The position numbers and the translations under genes are program-made. Positions 48,001-60,962 of a stretch of 64,000 nucleotides of DNA are shown piece after piece (within the stretch, counting starts at the first letter, position 1; the number at the start of each line of letters is the position of its first letter). Location: positions 8,542,620-8,606,619 of the forward strand of contig ML677328.1 in assembly GCA_007922305.1 (NCBI GenBank), written 5' to 3'. The stretch comes from Dermatemys mawii (lineage: Eukaryota > Chordata > Testudines > Dermatemydidae). The notes under the pieces are model-generated. The model was not told where the DNA came from, searched no databases, and saw only the letters and a list, made by a program, of their open reading frames with translations.

Positions 48001-49107
48001 TTGATTGGGGCTGGTGGGCTAGGAGGAGGGAAGGGCCTCATTTTGTAAAGGTTAAGAGGCGGGAAAGAGCACAAACTGTAAGGGAGAGCGAGGGAAAAAG
48101 AGAGAGAGGGACATCTGAAAACATTGTTACTCATCTACAGGAACATAGCATGAGCTATGGCAGTACAGGCTGTCTCATGTCATACCACTGCTGTTCCTCA
48201 GACGTAAGTGAATTGAACTTTAATCCCAGGTTTAATCCCTGATGACTGGGTAAGAAGAGTGGAAAACTCTCAATTATTTAAAAAAGGAGCAGAGTGGAGT
48301 CAACACTGAGGATTTTTGGAAATCCCACACCTAGTCTTTGCTCATCTATTAAATGCTGGCGCACTGAAGAACTCGGGCCAGGCAAGAGGAGTGATGCGGG
48401 GGGCGGGGGTAGGCAATAAGATTCAGTCAATACCCTCTACGTAATTTCAGCCCAGTTTCAGTACGCTATTAAATAGAAAACCGCTTTCTGGAGATGAGAT
48501 GTTAAAACTAAACAGAATTTTGTTGACATTAAAAAGGAACAAATTGAAAAATCATGGTTTTTTTTAAGAGAAGGAATTGTTTAATATTCTTTTCTCTATT
48601 TAAAGTGGTTACCAGGAGAACCATTCGTATAACAAATAAGCACATTATGTGCCAACTATGGTACAAAACACAGCTACTGTAATATCATTTTAATACACAT
48701 TTAATGCCTTCAGAAAAAAAAGAAGTTGGTTCCCATATTCTGTAGTTCCATTTGATGAAGCATATCTGTAGCAAAATATTAGCAGTAGATCATTTGAGAA
48801 CAGTCTGGAACCACAACAACACTGTCACTGCATGTACATTAATGAATGTTTGGTTCTGCTTTTAGCCCAGCAAACCACAACAGATCACTGGCCAAATTTA
48901 AAATAAAAAAGATGAAAATTCAAAGAGTATGTGGAAATGTGAAAAAAGTCCCAATATTCATGAACAGCTCAAGCAATATTAAGAAATTAGCCCTGGAACT
49001 ATGAGATAAACTTCAGTATGTAAAGAGTTGGGAGCTTCTGCCAGCCTCCACTGAAATCTGTTTTCATTGTGATGATACTTGTGTCACACTTACAGTACAG
49101 CCACACT
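45025..49107. other. No gene recognised
   Basis: Long unique AT-rich stretch, with no repeat family that I can name and no coding signal. The lack of decayed repeats over 4 kb makes it the least repeat-laden part of the window. Confidence 0.5.
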
Positions 49108-49372
49108 ATGATAAAGACTGGCAGCACAGGCACGGCTGGCCTGGGTCAGCTGAGACAAGCTACAGGACAATAAAATTGCTACACAGATGTCTGGGCTTGG
49201 GCTTCAGTCTGGGCTCTGGGACCCACTGCCATCATGAGGTCCCACAGCCCAGGCTCCAGCCCAAGTCCGAATATCTACAGTGCAATTTGATAGTCATCTG
49301 ACCCAGGCGCTAAGACTCAGTGTCACAGTTTCATTAATTGCAGGGTAGACATTTCCCTACAGGCCTAGCAAT
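49108..49372. repeat. MITE-like turtle element, relative of 8,345
   Basis: Shares the order ctggcctgggtcagctgaga, ctgggcttgggcttcagtct, gggctctgggacccactgcc, caggctccagcccaagtccg, ctacagtgcaat, and ends ttgcagggtagacatttccc. Confidence 0.5.
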
Positions 49373-49767
49373 CTAATGTTAGACAGAAAGTAATTTATTC
49401 AGAAGCCTTTGCTTGGAATTTTTATAAATACTTTTAAAAGTACAAAAAGTATGCAGGTGAAATTCATACTAATTATGCTGTCCCTGTGAAGCCTATTGCT
49501 ACAAATCTGACCACTAAAATTGATTTAATGCATTTTTGATGGGAGAAAAGATATCAAGCAAATCTTTCAAGACATTCTTCATCTGTTACTCTGAATCAAC
49601 AAAGTGACTTTTTGGAAAGTTATCATCACTGTGACATTATATGTTAAGTTTATAATACAGATATTTTTAAACAATGAAGGAGTGTGGGTCCACAGGACCC
49701 AGGGAACAGGACAGAGTTAGATTGGGGTTCACACGAGGTGACAGAGATGTGCTGGCAGTAGCAGGGG

Positions 49768-50080
49768 GGTTTCTATTCCTGAAGTCACTAACTTGCTGTG
49801 TCACTTGGACCCAGAGTTCCAAAGGCATTTAGGTGGCTAAAGTTACACATCGATGCCTAGCACCTTACCAAAGCACCTAAGCATATAAGGCACCTAGCTC
49901 CCATTGACTCAATGGGAATTAGGTGCTTAACTCACATAGGTTCTTTTGTAAACCCAGCTAGGAACGTATCTGCATATTTAGCACCTGATCTTGCAAATCT
50001 GGCTTTTCACTTTCTGGCCTCAGTTTCCTCACTGGTAAAATAGGGATAATGATACCCACCACTGTAAAGCAGAATTCTAT
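49768..50080 (+). mobile_element. MIR-like SINE split by a palindromic repeat
   Basis: The front part (tgaagtcactaacttgctgt, gtcacttggaccc) ends near 49,812. The rear part (tttctggcctcagtttcctc, actggtaaaatagggataat) begins near 50,000. Between them lies the element at 49,813-49,998. Confidence 0.55.
49813..49998. repeat. Palindromic 'aggcacctaa / ttaggtgc' element
   Basis: Short inverted blocks (catttaggtggctaaag, aagcacctaagcatataagg, tagctcccattgactcaatg, ggaattaggtgcttaactc) mirror each other around ccattgactcaatgg. The same family appears at 6,045 and 52,815. Confidence 0.5.
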
Positions 50081-50213
50081 CACTAGATAAAAAATAGTAT
50101 CTTGGTATTAAGTGTTGTTACTGTTTCTACTGCCAAATCAAATGTCACCACTGACAACAATCTCAAAAGATTCTACCTGATGTTATGGGGCCATGTTCAG
50201 TTATGTATATATT

Positions 50214-50380
50214 TTCATAGAATCATAGAAGATTAGGTTGGAAGAAACCTCAGGAGGTCATCTAATCAAACCCCCTGCTCAAAGTAGGACCAACCCCAAC
50301 TCAATTATCCCAGCCAGGGCTTTGTCAAGCCAGGCCTTAAAACCCTGTAAGGATGGAGATTCTACCACCTCTCTATTCAA
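50214..50380 (-). mobile_element. CR1 LINE 3' end
   Basis: The segment begins tcatagaatcatagaa, the reverse complement of the CR1 tail, followed by ggttggaagaaacctcagga, aaccccctgctcaaagtagg, cagccagggctttgtcaagc and aaggatggagattctaccac. This is the canonical CR1 3' UTR, truncated after about 165 bases. Confidence 0.9.
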
Positions 50381-52814
50381 ATTAACTTATATCACCTTTG
50401 AAAAACTACTACAAAAATTCCCCAGACAAACTTTACTTGTCGGTCTCACTACAGCGAAGATAATAAACAACCCAATGATCTGTAACTCATCATTTTTAAA
50501 AACAAATTGTCCCAAGTCAAAACAAAAGGATTTCTTCTGTTCTGCTCTCAGTTGGTAGAAAACCACCCATGTGTAACAAAATATTTTGGAAGTTTTGTTG
50601 ATCGGAGTTTTACAGATTACACAAATTTCTTGAGTTACAGAGAGAAAAAAATAAGAGTGAAATGATGCAGCAGCAGCAGATGGGTTTAAATACAATGTAA
50701 CAACCAGTTTGAAAAACCAGTCAGAAATTAAAAGGTAACTTGTATTAGCTCAGTAGCTGAATTGGAAAACTAAACCATACCAAATGTAATTTCTAAACTT
50801 GTTACAGATGTAATATTAAGCTATTGAAGTTTACTATACAAACTATTAATTGAAAAATCACTGTAGTGTACAGGTGATGAATTTCTTCTGCAGAATCAGT
50901 ACAATTTTTTTTTTTTTTTAATATTTTCCTGCAAACAATACAACCAAAACTAAAGCATATCTGCAGACTTAATCCCTTTTTCAGATATTTGTCTTGCACT
51001 GATTTTGAAAGTCTGCTTATCCTACAAAGAAACATTTCTACTTTCTTTATAAAATACTTATGATCGCCTTTAACACAATGTATTTTTAAGCATGCTAGAT
51101 TCAATTTGCTGCATAAGTATTAAAGTTTGTAAGAATAGTAAAATAGAAATATTTATAGATAACAAAGTTACTTGTTCTAATATCTTACTCCCTTACATCA
51201 ATATGTGGATTCACACTAATAAAAATGTCATTAGTTATTTTAATTTATTAGAAAATAGGCCTAAAGTGAAATACAGTTCATTAAGTTCAGTGTTCTGGCC
51301 CCATACCAAAAATGACATGGTATTTACCTCTGCTCATGGAGCACTAACTTGAGCAATGAAAATATAACCTGTTTGCAAATGCAAATAAAATGAAACAGTG
51401 CTTAATTAATATAGGCAAATATAAGTTAAGCAAAATTGCTTAGAACATTTTATCTACTATGTACAAATTATAACACCTACGTATATAAATTTAGATGATA
51501 TATTCTGTGTAATCATCTGTCAATTTTTAAAGCTATGTACTAATCTTAAATTGTCTTTGCAAATTGACTTAATCAATATCAGTAACAACATCTGTAAGGG
51601 GAGATTAAAGGTGGATCACATTTGCCCTAGATATAGATAAAATGAAGAAAATGTCACTTTTTTGGTTACATTTCCCCATAAAATGAATGTTAATAACTGA
51701 TCAAATAATTTTAGAAACATTCAGGGAGAAAAGGAAATTCCATGTAAAAGATGTTGGGCACCTTTAATTCCCACTTAAGTTAAAGCCGTGATCCTACAAT
51801 AAGATTGCTTTAGCATGGACCCTAGAATCCAATGAACTCTGCATGGGACTTCTTTGATGAAAGGCCAAAATGTGGAACAATTGAAGAGGTTCCAAACTGT
51901 AAGACAGAAAATTGCTCTCCCCCTGCAAAAAGAAGTAATAAATGTTGTCCTTTAATATTTAAATATTGGGCACCTGCATAAATTATGTATGGTGAAGGCT
52001 GTCTTCCAGCACATATCTACACCTAACTGTACCCAACCTAATACAATAATTGGATACTATGGGAGCTTAATGAACCACAAATATTATACATTTGTATATT
52101 AAATGTGGTTATTTGCAGATGAAATAGCATGTTCTTGCTTTATTATGTATTTATTTAAAATGTAACATCTTTGATACCCACAGATATAGGCAAGATGTTG
52201 GTGAGTAGATGTGTATAGTTCCATTATACAATGAAGATATCGAAAGGTTCACTATAGAGGTGTCATTACTTGACTCAGTAATGAAAGATGTATGAAGTTT
52301 TTCATCAAAGTAGGGTTAAAAACACTATGTGTGGAAATAAAATCACACCATTTAATGTTAGATGTAGATTTAGGGCTAGATTGAACCTGTACGCTCAGTA
52401 CTGTGTAATGATTGGTATTAAGCTTTTGCTGTCACAAGAAAGTCTTGCTTTGTCCTTTACGCTAATGCAAAGTAATTTACTGCAGCCATTTACTGGTTGG
52501 TTACTAGCCCCCCACCTTTTGCCACCACAATTCTTCTGTGCAGTGAAGGGATGTGGGTAGGAGAAGGGAGAAGCAGCCTCATTGGCACAGGAGAATAACT
52601 TCAGTACTGCATGCTTGAGGAGGCTTCTTTACTTCCCCTTCTGCACCTGAGGAGGGAAACTCTATTATGCAAATGAAAGGATACAATGGTGCAAAAAGAG
52701 CATATGCTATCAGTTGATACTTTTTAAATCTGAACACCTTGTAATCTGGTGCCACAAAACCCACCACATACCCTGTGTATACAATTGTCTAGCCAAACTC
52801 CTACAAGCCTGGTT

Positions 52815-52925
52815 TTGCAGACAAATTTAGGCACCTGTGGCCAGATTTACAAAGATGCAAATGACTGCCTTACGAAATGTCTAAGCAGGTTAGGTGCCTA
52901 ACTCCCTTCAATTATGTATACAAAC
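52815..52925. repeat. Palindromic 'aggcacct / aggtgccta' element
   Basis: Contains aatttaggcacctgtggcca, gatttacaaagatgcaaatg and gcaggttaggtgcctaactc. It belongs with the 49,813 element. Confidence 0.45.
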
Positions 52926-53667
52926 TCTCTCAGGGCAGACTTAGGCAAATGTGTCACCTCCCTCTCTGGATGGAATGAAAACAATCAGAGTAAGGAACTG
53001 GCTGAAACCAACCCAGAGCAACAAAGTATCTAAAGAGACAATGCAAGCTCCAATGACTCATATATCAACACTCTTGGTAGGGATATTGAGCAGAAACCCC
53101 AGGTTGAAAACGAAGGTCTGGGTAGAGTAAGGTGGGGGATAAGTTGGCTCTGGAAGAAGCTTGAAGGGTCTTTCACCTGAGAACTGATTAAAGAAGGAAG
53201 TCAGGGAGACAGGGAGAGCCTGACAATGGAGTAAATTACAGTTTGGCTTGGAGGATTGCTCTAGGCTTACCAAAATTGACGATGCTTTAACCTTTATCTC
53301 TCTGTGCTAACCTAAGGACTTCCTATACTGTGTTCGAGGTAACTAATCAACCCTACGGTTTTGAAAACATTACTTGAACATCACTGTATATACTCTATGA
53401 GATGCATTAATGCCTGAGTGTTCAAGTCTGCCAGGAGCGTATATCAGTTGGATTAGATGACTGAAGTGCATGGTGTGAAGCAAGAGTGCTGAAGACGCAG
53501 AGGTTCGGTCTCAGGAGGTGATGAGGCCACTTGACCTATGCTAAACGATGAGTAAAAATCTTTTGCGGGTCTGGCACATTGAAGGGGTTCCTCCAAGACA
53601 CTGTTCCAAAGCTCGGTGCCAAGCACCGATCCTGTGGACCCTTGACAAGGACAAAGATCTGTGTCCA

Positions 53668-53800
53668 TGCATGACTCCAATTCAGCAAAACTCTTAAGCA
53701 TCTGATTAAATTTAAGAGCATACTTAGTGCCATTGTTTTCAATGGATACATTCACCACATATTTACATATTTTGTGGAATTAGGACCTTTGGACTGAAAT
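53668..53800. repeat. Palindromic 'ccaattcagcaaaac' element
   Basis: A second member of the 33,641 family: actccaattcagcaaaactc, ttaagcatctgattaaattt, tgttttcaatggatac, then tttgtggaattaggaccttt as the eroded right arm. Confidence 0.5.
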
Positions 53801-55386
53801 CTTATCAGCACAAACATTTCTGCTCATTGATTGGTATAGGTGAGGCATATCATGCTGCTTATTAACTAAATATTTCTCATTAAGCAGGAAAAATCACAGC
53901 CAAAAAGGTACATCCCCAAGGTAAGTAATTTAACCCCATACAAAACTAAAATAGTTAACGGGTCATGTCAATATGTTTTAAGGTAATTTCTATAACTATT
54001 ATGTTACCCTTACAATTTCTAAGTTAACTGAAGAAAGGCATTCACCCAGAGACCAGAGCAACATGTCTAGACACTTAACATTTTCCCATGCCAATTCTAA
54101 CTCCGACCCACAGGGCAACATTTATGAACTGTTTCAACATACATCATTAATCAATGCATACTCTATTACTTCATGCATGTAATCATTATTAGATACACTA
54201 AAAGTGATAGAAATACATTTTATAAATAACATTTTATAAATGTATTCTCTCTCGGGACAGAGTTAATGTTATAGGAATGAATAAAAAGGTTATTTTTTTG
54301 AGATTGTAGGTAAAGCGAATGTTTATGCTATTAAGTTAATGTAAGAACTGTAAGCGTAATACAATATTTATTATTCTTAACTGGCCATTCCCATGCTTTA
54401 ATTTTTTGCAAAGGCTTTTAAAGGGTCATTAATCATTGCTTTTGCATAAGGAGTGATTGTTTAGTCTAGCAATTTAATATTCATTTAAAGCTTTTTTGGT
54501 CCAGTTCTCTTTTGAAAACTATATTAATAAAGTATTTTTTGCAATATGTACTGCAAAGACAAGCAACTTTCTATGAGCTTTTGCACATTAGGAATTTAAA
54601 TGATTTCCTTTTGATTACCTCTAAAGTTATATAACATGTTACTGAAAAGAAGTCAGACAATGTCAAAAGTGGATTGTTTTTCTAAGCACTGAAATAAAAT
54701 TATTAAGAAAAAAATCATTTAAGTTAACATGTGGGAAATGCAGCATGCTCTCTCAAAGTCCTGAAATTACTATTTGACACCCGAACTGTGTTCTGTAGAC
54801 GAAAATAGTTTTTCTTTGATGACATTTTTATGGTGTGTTTTTGGCCCCCGTTTCCACTTACTACTACTATGACTTTATTTAATCTTATAGCAATAACTCT
54901 TGATTAAATTCAAATTCTTGACTAGCTACCTTAGGGGAATACTATGTAATCACAGGTTGGATACCTTTTTATTTCTTTCTGCTGAGCTATAGCCTTATCA
55001 CAAAACCAATTTTTTTTAAACTACACAGTGATAAGCTCAATCATCAGTCACTCAAGGGGGGAAACGGAAATATTGCTAGAGGCCAAGTTCTGTCTTTACA
55101 TCTGCACCTCCCTGTGAAGTCAATAGAACTCAACCACATACATCCAAGAGTAGAACTAAGATCCTTTTATGTATGTGGAATTTGCTTGATAGACTATTTC
55201 AGAACAATTACATTGGATATACATTTTTACAGCCTGTAAAATGAAGTATTTGAAAATGGCATATAAGGGTACTGGGTAATTGGAATACATCTAGAGACAG
55301 ATCTTGATGCCCGTTAAAGCTTTTACTTTGTTCTGGTGGCAAAAGACAGCTTTACACTTGGGTTAGCTAGTTTTCTGAGGAATTCT

Positions 55387-55408
55387 TTTTCTTTCTTTCT
55401 TTCTTTCA
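55387..55408. repeat. (TTTC)n microsatellite
   Basis: Four to five perfect tetranucleotide units occur in a pyrimidine-rich stretch. Confidence 0.9.
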
Positions 55409-55449
55409 CCTTGTCATGTTGGAATCTCAGGATGGAGTAGGGCTAGCTG

Positions 55450-56045
55450 TATGCCTTCTTGCAACCCCTGAGGCATGTCCACGGAGAAAAGGGGACATGG
55501 ACAGGGAATTGCAATCTGAGCCATTCTGACATCCAGGGATCAGCCATAGGCATAAGATGCAGTAGTACTACTGCTACTCTATCCTTTGCCAGATACGAAA
55601 CCAACACTCCCGGAATTACAGTAATAAAGGTACCATTGAGCTCCCCACGCTATGCTGTACATTGCATGAGCAGTCCCCACAATCTGCCCCATAATTATGT
55701 GCACAGTACTCCATGGGATTCTCAAGACATCTAATGTCCAGATGACTTCAGGTGGATTGGACTGGTTCTTTATAGCCCGCAGATGCATCTCCACCAAATG
55801 GGAGCACCTATCCAGACCCAAGGGAAGCTGGACCTACTTCATTTTCAGGGGCTAGCCAACCTGTATCAAGAGTTTCTTAAGAAGTTAAGAAGTGATGCTA
55901 ACAACAGCTCCAAACATTCCTTCCAATGATCTATACACCACAGTTTCTGAGTAAATTCCAGAGTCTGGCCATCTATATTGCCCCGCTGCCAAATATGCTA
56001 CGTCAGTTCCCACAGCTGTGGACCCTTCCGCTTCTAAAGAAATAG
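55450..56045 (-). pseudogene. Unidentified coding-like relic, minus strand
   Basis: Minus-strand frames read in order GTDVAYLAAGQYRWPDSGIY, SETVVYRSLEGMFGAVVSIT, LGLDRCSHLVEMHLRAIKNQ, SNPPEVIWTLDVLRIPWSTV and HIIMGQIVGTAHAMYSIAWG, with stops between. The composition looks like real protein and the interval is GC-richer than its flanks. I do not recognise the family. A transposable-element protein or a processed pseudogene are the main options. Confidence 0.35.
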
Positions 56046-59000
56046 CAAGATGAAAGAGTGAGAAAAATGCTAACGGTAGCAGGAGAAAGTGTCAAGATAT
56101 TCAGTTATCATTAACAAGATGATTAACATTATTTTTAATTGCCTATTCATGTGTCAAAGGCTACTGTGTCCATAACAGTACTGTGCTGGGTCAATACGTA
56201 CGAAGGAAATGTGCAGTTAACACAGCAGTTCAGTAGCTACTACGAGCCTGTATAAATATGTTCTCGGAATACAAAATCAAAAATAGCTATGAATTCCATC
56301 ATACAGAATTCATTCTAGTATTTTGTTTAACTTCCCTTTTCCATTGGAGGTAGACAAATAGACTAATGTTATCAAGACTAATAAATGGTTTGCATTTTAT
56401 GATATTTACTGAAATGTAATTGCTTCCCATTCAGTGTCAAATCCTGCTCAACCTAACTCAAGCAGTCTAACTTATTTTACTGAGATTTCTCCTGCAGGAT
56501 AAACAGGATTCAGTTCCTGTGGATTTACCACTGATTAAAGTTACTATTGTTGCTTCTGCCCACTAATATGCTTAAATTCTGCACTTGCATTCCTATCCTG
56601 ATTAACAACGTCCTTTAGATGCGATCAGTAACATTTTCATATAATCATTCAAGCTCTCTAAATACAGTGGTCCAATATCAGTGATGGAGATATCTAGGAA
56701 AGATACCGGTTTAATAGCATCACAGGAAATATGTTTTAAGAAGGGGATTGAAAGAAGGGAGGAAGGTTGACTGACTGGTATACGAGAAGAGAGAGGCACA
56801 AGCACAAAGATCACCAGGGAAGAAGACACAAAGGCAAGAGGATAAAACAGAGTGATTAGGAGAAGAGTTGGAGAGAGGAAAATCAAAGGAGGAAATAACA
56901 GCAGAGGCAAAAGAATAGACAAGTTGTATCGGCCTTGGAGATTAGTCTGAAAAAAGATGAAAGGAAGCCAGTGAAGGTATTCAAAGATAATTAGAAGAGA
57001 AAAAGAAAGAGATAACATGATAACTTGAATAAGATTATGCTGCTGAGATATCAATGGTATTTGACAAGGTCAATGTAGGCTGCAGAGTCAGTTCAGCATT
57101 CACTGGTTTATTTATGTGTAAGGTCTTTGACTATGATGCTTCGCTATTCAAGTGACTTGTGAATGCTTTCTTGATGCACGTAGTGGAAGGCTTCTCTACA
57201 TAAAAGATTACGTGTCTCATCAAAACCAAACAGTGGCTGTGGAGCAAATCTCCTGAGTGCATTTTGATCACAGAAAGCATCCCTAATGGGAAGTGTCATG
57301 GTAAGTGTTATTCAATCAACATGTCAGCTGCAGACAATTTCGTTAATTAACTACACATTACAGGGAAATATCTGGTGAGATTCAATCAGTATGTTTGGTT
57401 AAAATACCATAACTTCAAAATTAAAATGTCAAGGTGCATAAAGGAGCAGCATGAGAATTGCTTTTTGTTGAATAACTCACCTTAATGTGCTATAGTAACT
57501 CAGGGCACTGTACCGGAGACCTAAACTGAGCAACAGTGTCATGTTGAGGTTTCCACACTTTCTCTATATTCTGTAAGTTCTTGTTAAAAGTTTTCCCTCC
57601 TGCTGATGGCTAAGAAAATGAGAAAGATCAGAATACCTCTTCTGACATACAGTAAAGAAACTACAGACAACAATGCAGGGGTTTCAGAATGGCTTAGCGC
57701 CTTGTGTAACTTTAAGCCTTTGGTCTTCATAGAAGCGTCTTCTGAAGGAGTCCCGTATCCTGCCATGTTAAATCCTCAATGGAGATCAATATATATACTC
57801 TTCCAGGTTTATTTAATAGCATTTTGGTTTGGTGCTACAATATTCATTCTATTTAATTTGAGAACATGCCAAGTGGCTTTCCAACACGTGGCCTCAAGTA
57901 TCAGAGCATATTTTTTGTGCCTATGCAGAAACATTGGCACTAATTACTACAGAGAGTAATTAACTTTATCAAGAGTAAAAGCAGAGTATTATATTCATTT
58001 CTTGCACGCTGAGGGTTAGAAAAACAACTGACAGAATACTACAAGAAAGAATTTAAACAGATATGAGTGTCTGACACTGAAGAAAAGACTGACAGAAAAC
58101 ATTGCCTTTAGTCTCTAGAAGTCAAATTATATAGTCTTACTTCAGAGAAGTTTTCCCCACTTGTATATACACATACACTGAGAAGGACTGGAAGATTTGG
58201 TCTTGTAGTTGTGCTGTTCAGGGTTAGTGAGGAGAAATGTGCCAAGTCAATGATTTTTTGCATGATCAAGGGCTATAATTTCAAGATACGTGCTGTATGA
58301 TTTTCTATTTGTATGTGGCATATTAAATATTTAAAGACTACTCAGACAGCATGGTGATGAGTGCCATAGAAAAGTCATTAAATACATTAAGAAAAGTACT
58401 GCAAATCACCTGTGCAAAGTAAATGTTATGGAGTTCCAATTAGATTTCTTCAAATATGCTCACTAACAACAACATGGCATTCCAATTACAGTCTATAAAA
58501 TCGCCATTTTCACACAGGTTTCAGAGTAGCATTTTCACACAAAACATCAGAGGATAGTGGGCTGATGTGTGTATCCACTATGGACTCTTAACTAGAGACA
58601 TAAATAAAATAACTTCCCAAACCAATGTAGTGGATAATCAACATAATGCTTCACTTAGTTACACTCTTTGCTTCCACAGAGATTCTATCAACTGTTGGTT
58701 GGATAAGACATTTCTATCTAGTGTCAAACAGTATGTTCTGAGAAGATAACCATGTTGGCATTTGCACCCAGGAGGATAGGATAAATAGTGTAGCAGGTTA
58801 TCTCATTGGTTAAACAAAAAGGAACAGCCAAATAGCTGAGTTCAACACAAATGACTTTGTGAGTCAATTGTAAAACATACTTGGCAGCCAATACCAAGAA
58901 GCCAGAATGCTGCAGAATGCTGGCAAAAAACTGTTTAGGAAGCTCAACAGGCCTGTTAGAACTAAAACAACTCTATGGCCTAGAAAGCATTAAGTCTTCT

Positions 59001-59809
59001 AAAAGAAAATAAAAATCTATTCCATTCATGATGGAGTCTAACCCTAATGCTTAAAAATATTTTAAAAAGAAAGCACAGCCCTTAATTAAAGCATAGTACA
59101 ATTCAAAGAAAATAACCCCTACCCCTCTCCTGCTCCTTTTTCACTTTGGAATTGATGCCTGCTGCATGGCCTTTGTTTTTCCTTATTTATTTTCTTGGAG
59201 GACAGTGAGCCTTTCCTTCCTGCCCTAATCTTTGCAGAGGAAAAAAAAAAATATTACTATTACTATTACTTACTATTAAAGCCACAAAGAACTGTTCAAT
59301 GGAGATTTACTTTCTAGCAAAGTAGGAAAATAGGCTGTTCACATGACTGCTTTAGCTAGGTACGAGAAGGAGAGACAGAGTTCTAACATCACAGAGGGCA
59401 ACATGTCTAGTGTTGTTTTGAAGCTGTATGATAAAATTTGCAGAAAAAGGAATGTCCTTTTTTAAAGTGCATTTTGTATGATGAGGATTTAAAAAAAAAC
59501 AATTTGAGAACCAGAGTTAAACACAGAATTTTGGCCAAAGAGGTGGAAAAGGGCAGAAGGGAAAACTAACCTTTATAGGTTTGTCCTAAAAGAGTTAATA
59601 AGGTAAAACCAATAGGGTTTTACAGAAACTTAATAGGATTTTCTCACTATTACACTAAAATCTACGGAATTCAACAGAGATTGATATCCTTTCTGTAGGT
59701 TTCGGTGAAATATTTTAGTATTCTAACTTTAACAGCAAGTTCTCTGAAAGTGATCATGAAACAGTAAAAGTTCATGATTCTAAGGACTGATAAGAGGGAA
59801 AACAGTGGA
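56046..59809. other. No gene recognised
   Basis: A 150-codon minus-strand frame (57,054-56,602) lies opposite a purine-rich plus strand and reads as Leu/Ile/Ser/Pro-rich sequence, so it is compositional. The micro-insertion at 58,506 is listed separately. Confidence 0.55.
58506..58541 (-). mobile_element. 14-nt remnant of the same short retroelement inside an 11-bp duplication
   Basis: The repeat attttcacaca occurs at 58,506-58,516 and 58,531-58,541. Between them is ggtttcagagtagc, which matches the start of the turtle family to which the 18,258 copy belongs. In the transcript sense this is the last 14 nt of the element, as expected of an extremely 5'-truncated insertion. Confidence 0.5.
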
Positions 59810-60545
59810 ATAAAGACAATGGACTTAAAGAAGTTTAATTTTAGCAAACTGAGAGAATTAGTAGGTAAGATCCCATGAGAAGCAAGTCTAAGAAAAAAAT
59901 GTTCCAGATTCTTGGCAGTATTTTAACAAAACATGCTTGAAGGCACAAGAGCAAACTATACAAATCCATAGGAAAGATAAGAGGCCACCTGACTTAAACA
60001 GGAGATCTTCAATGACCTGAACTCAAGAATGTCATAGAAGAAGTGGAAACTAGATCACATTATAACAGAGTAATGTTAAACCACCACCACAAAGGTTAGA
60101 AAACAAAACAAACTAACAAACAAACTAACAAAAAAAAAAACAAGTATGCAGGGACAAAATTAGAAAGGCCAAGGCACAAAATGAGATTAAGCTAGCTAAG
60201 GATATAAAGAGTAACAATAAAGCAGTTTTACAACTACCTGAGAAGCAAGAGGAAGAAAAGCGGTAGACGAGGTCCATTACTAAATAAAGAGGAAAAAAGA
60301 CAATAATAGAAAATGCAGCAATAGTTTTTAGCAGTTAAATATCTTTTTTTGGTTCAGTTTTCATCAAAAAATGTGCAGTAATTGGAAACTAACACAGTGA
60401 ACATCAGCGTAAATGAGGCACGATCTGAGGCTAAAATATAAAAAGATCAAGATAAGAATTGCTTAGAGAACTTAGGTAGCTTCACATCAGCAGAGACCCA
60501 TCAGTTTAACTTTGGTAGCCAGAAAGATAATGGAGCAAATAGAAT

Positions 60546-60813
60546 CAGGGATGGCCTTCCCATGAGGCAAACTGAGGCGGCTGCCTCAGATGCTAGACTG
60601 TAGGAGGGCACTACTAGGACACAGCATAGAAAATTGTGTTTGCTGCTGGTGCACATGCATTCTCTCTGTTCTAGATGCAGAGAGATAATGGAGTGCGCTG
60701 CTGGAGAAAGGAGGGCACATGAGACCTTTCAAAGTTTTGGCTCAAGCGGGGGTGCACAGGGGCTTCATTGAGCTCCCTGCCTCAGGTGCCAAAAATGTTG
60801 TGGCCCAGCCCTA
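60546..60813. mobile_element. hAT-like insertion nested in the CR1 copy
   Basis: It begins cagggatggccttcc and ends ggcccagcccta. Flanks aatagaat (60,538-60,545) and aataaaat (60,814-60,821) agree at 7 of 8 bases. The inserted sequence (gaggcggctgcctcaga, gggggtgcacagggg) differs in composition from the CR1 on both sides. Confidence 0.6.
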
Positions 60814-60962
60814 AATAAAATAATCAATTTGTAAGTAGGCAGAAGAAAACAAGGTAATAAAAACCAACCTAATATCCTCCTTTGACAGGTTAACAAGGCT
60901 GCAGATGGGGATGAAGCAGATGATGTCATGACTTCACTTTAGTAAGGGTTTTGTCCTGTCTC

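Larger units (their letters stand above)
50381..55386. other. No gene recognised outside the two palindromic repeats
   Basis: Unique AT-rich sequence, with a T-run at 50,906-50,921. Open frames are short and shadow each other. Confidence 0.55.

Noticed and set aside
56602..57054. 150-codon minus-strand open frame
   Set aside because: It is opposite a purine-rich plus strand, low in complexity and rich in Leu/Ile/Ser/Pro, with no domain, so it is a compositional artefact.
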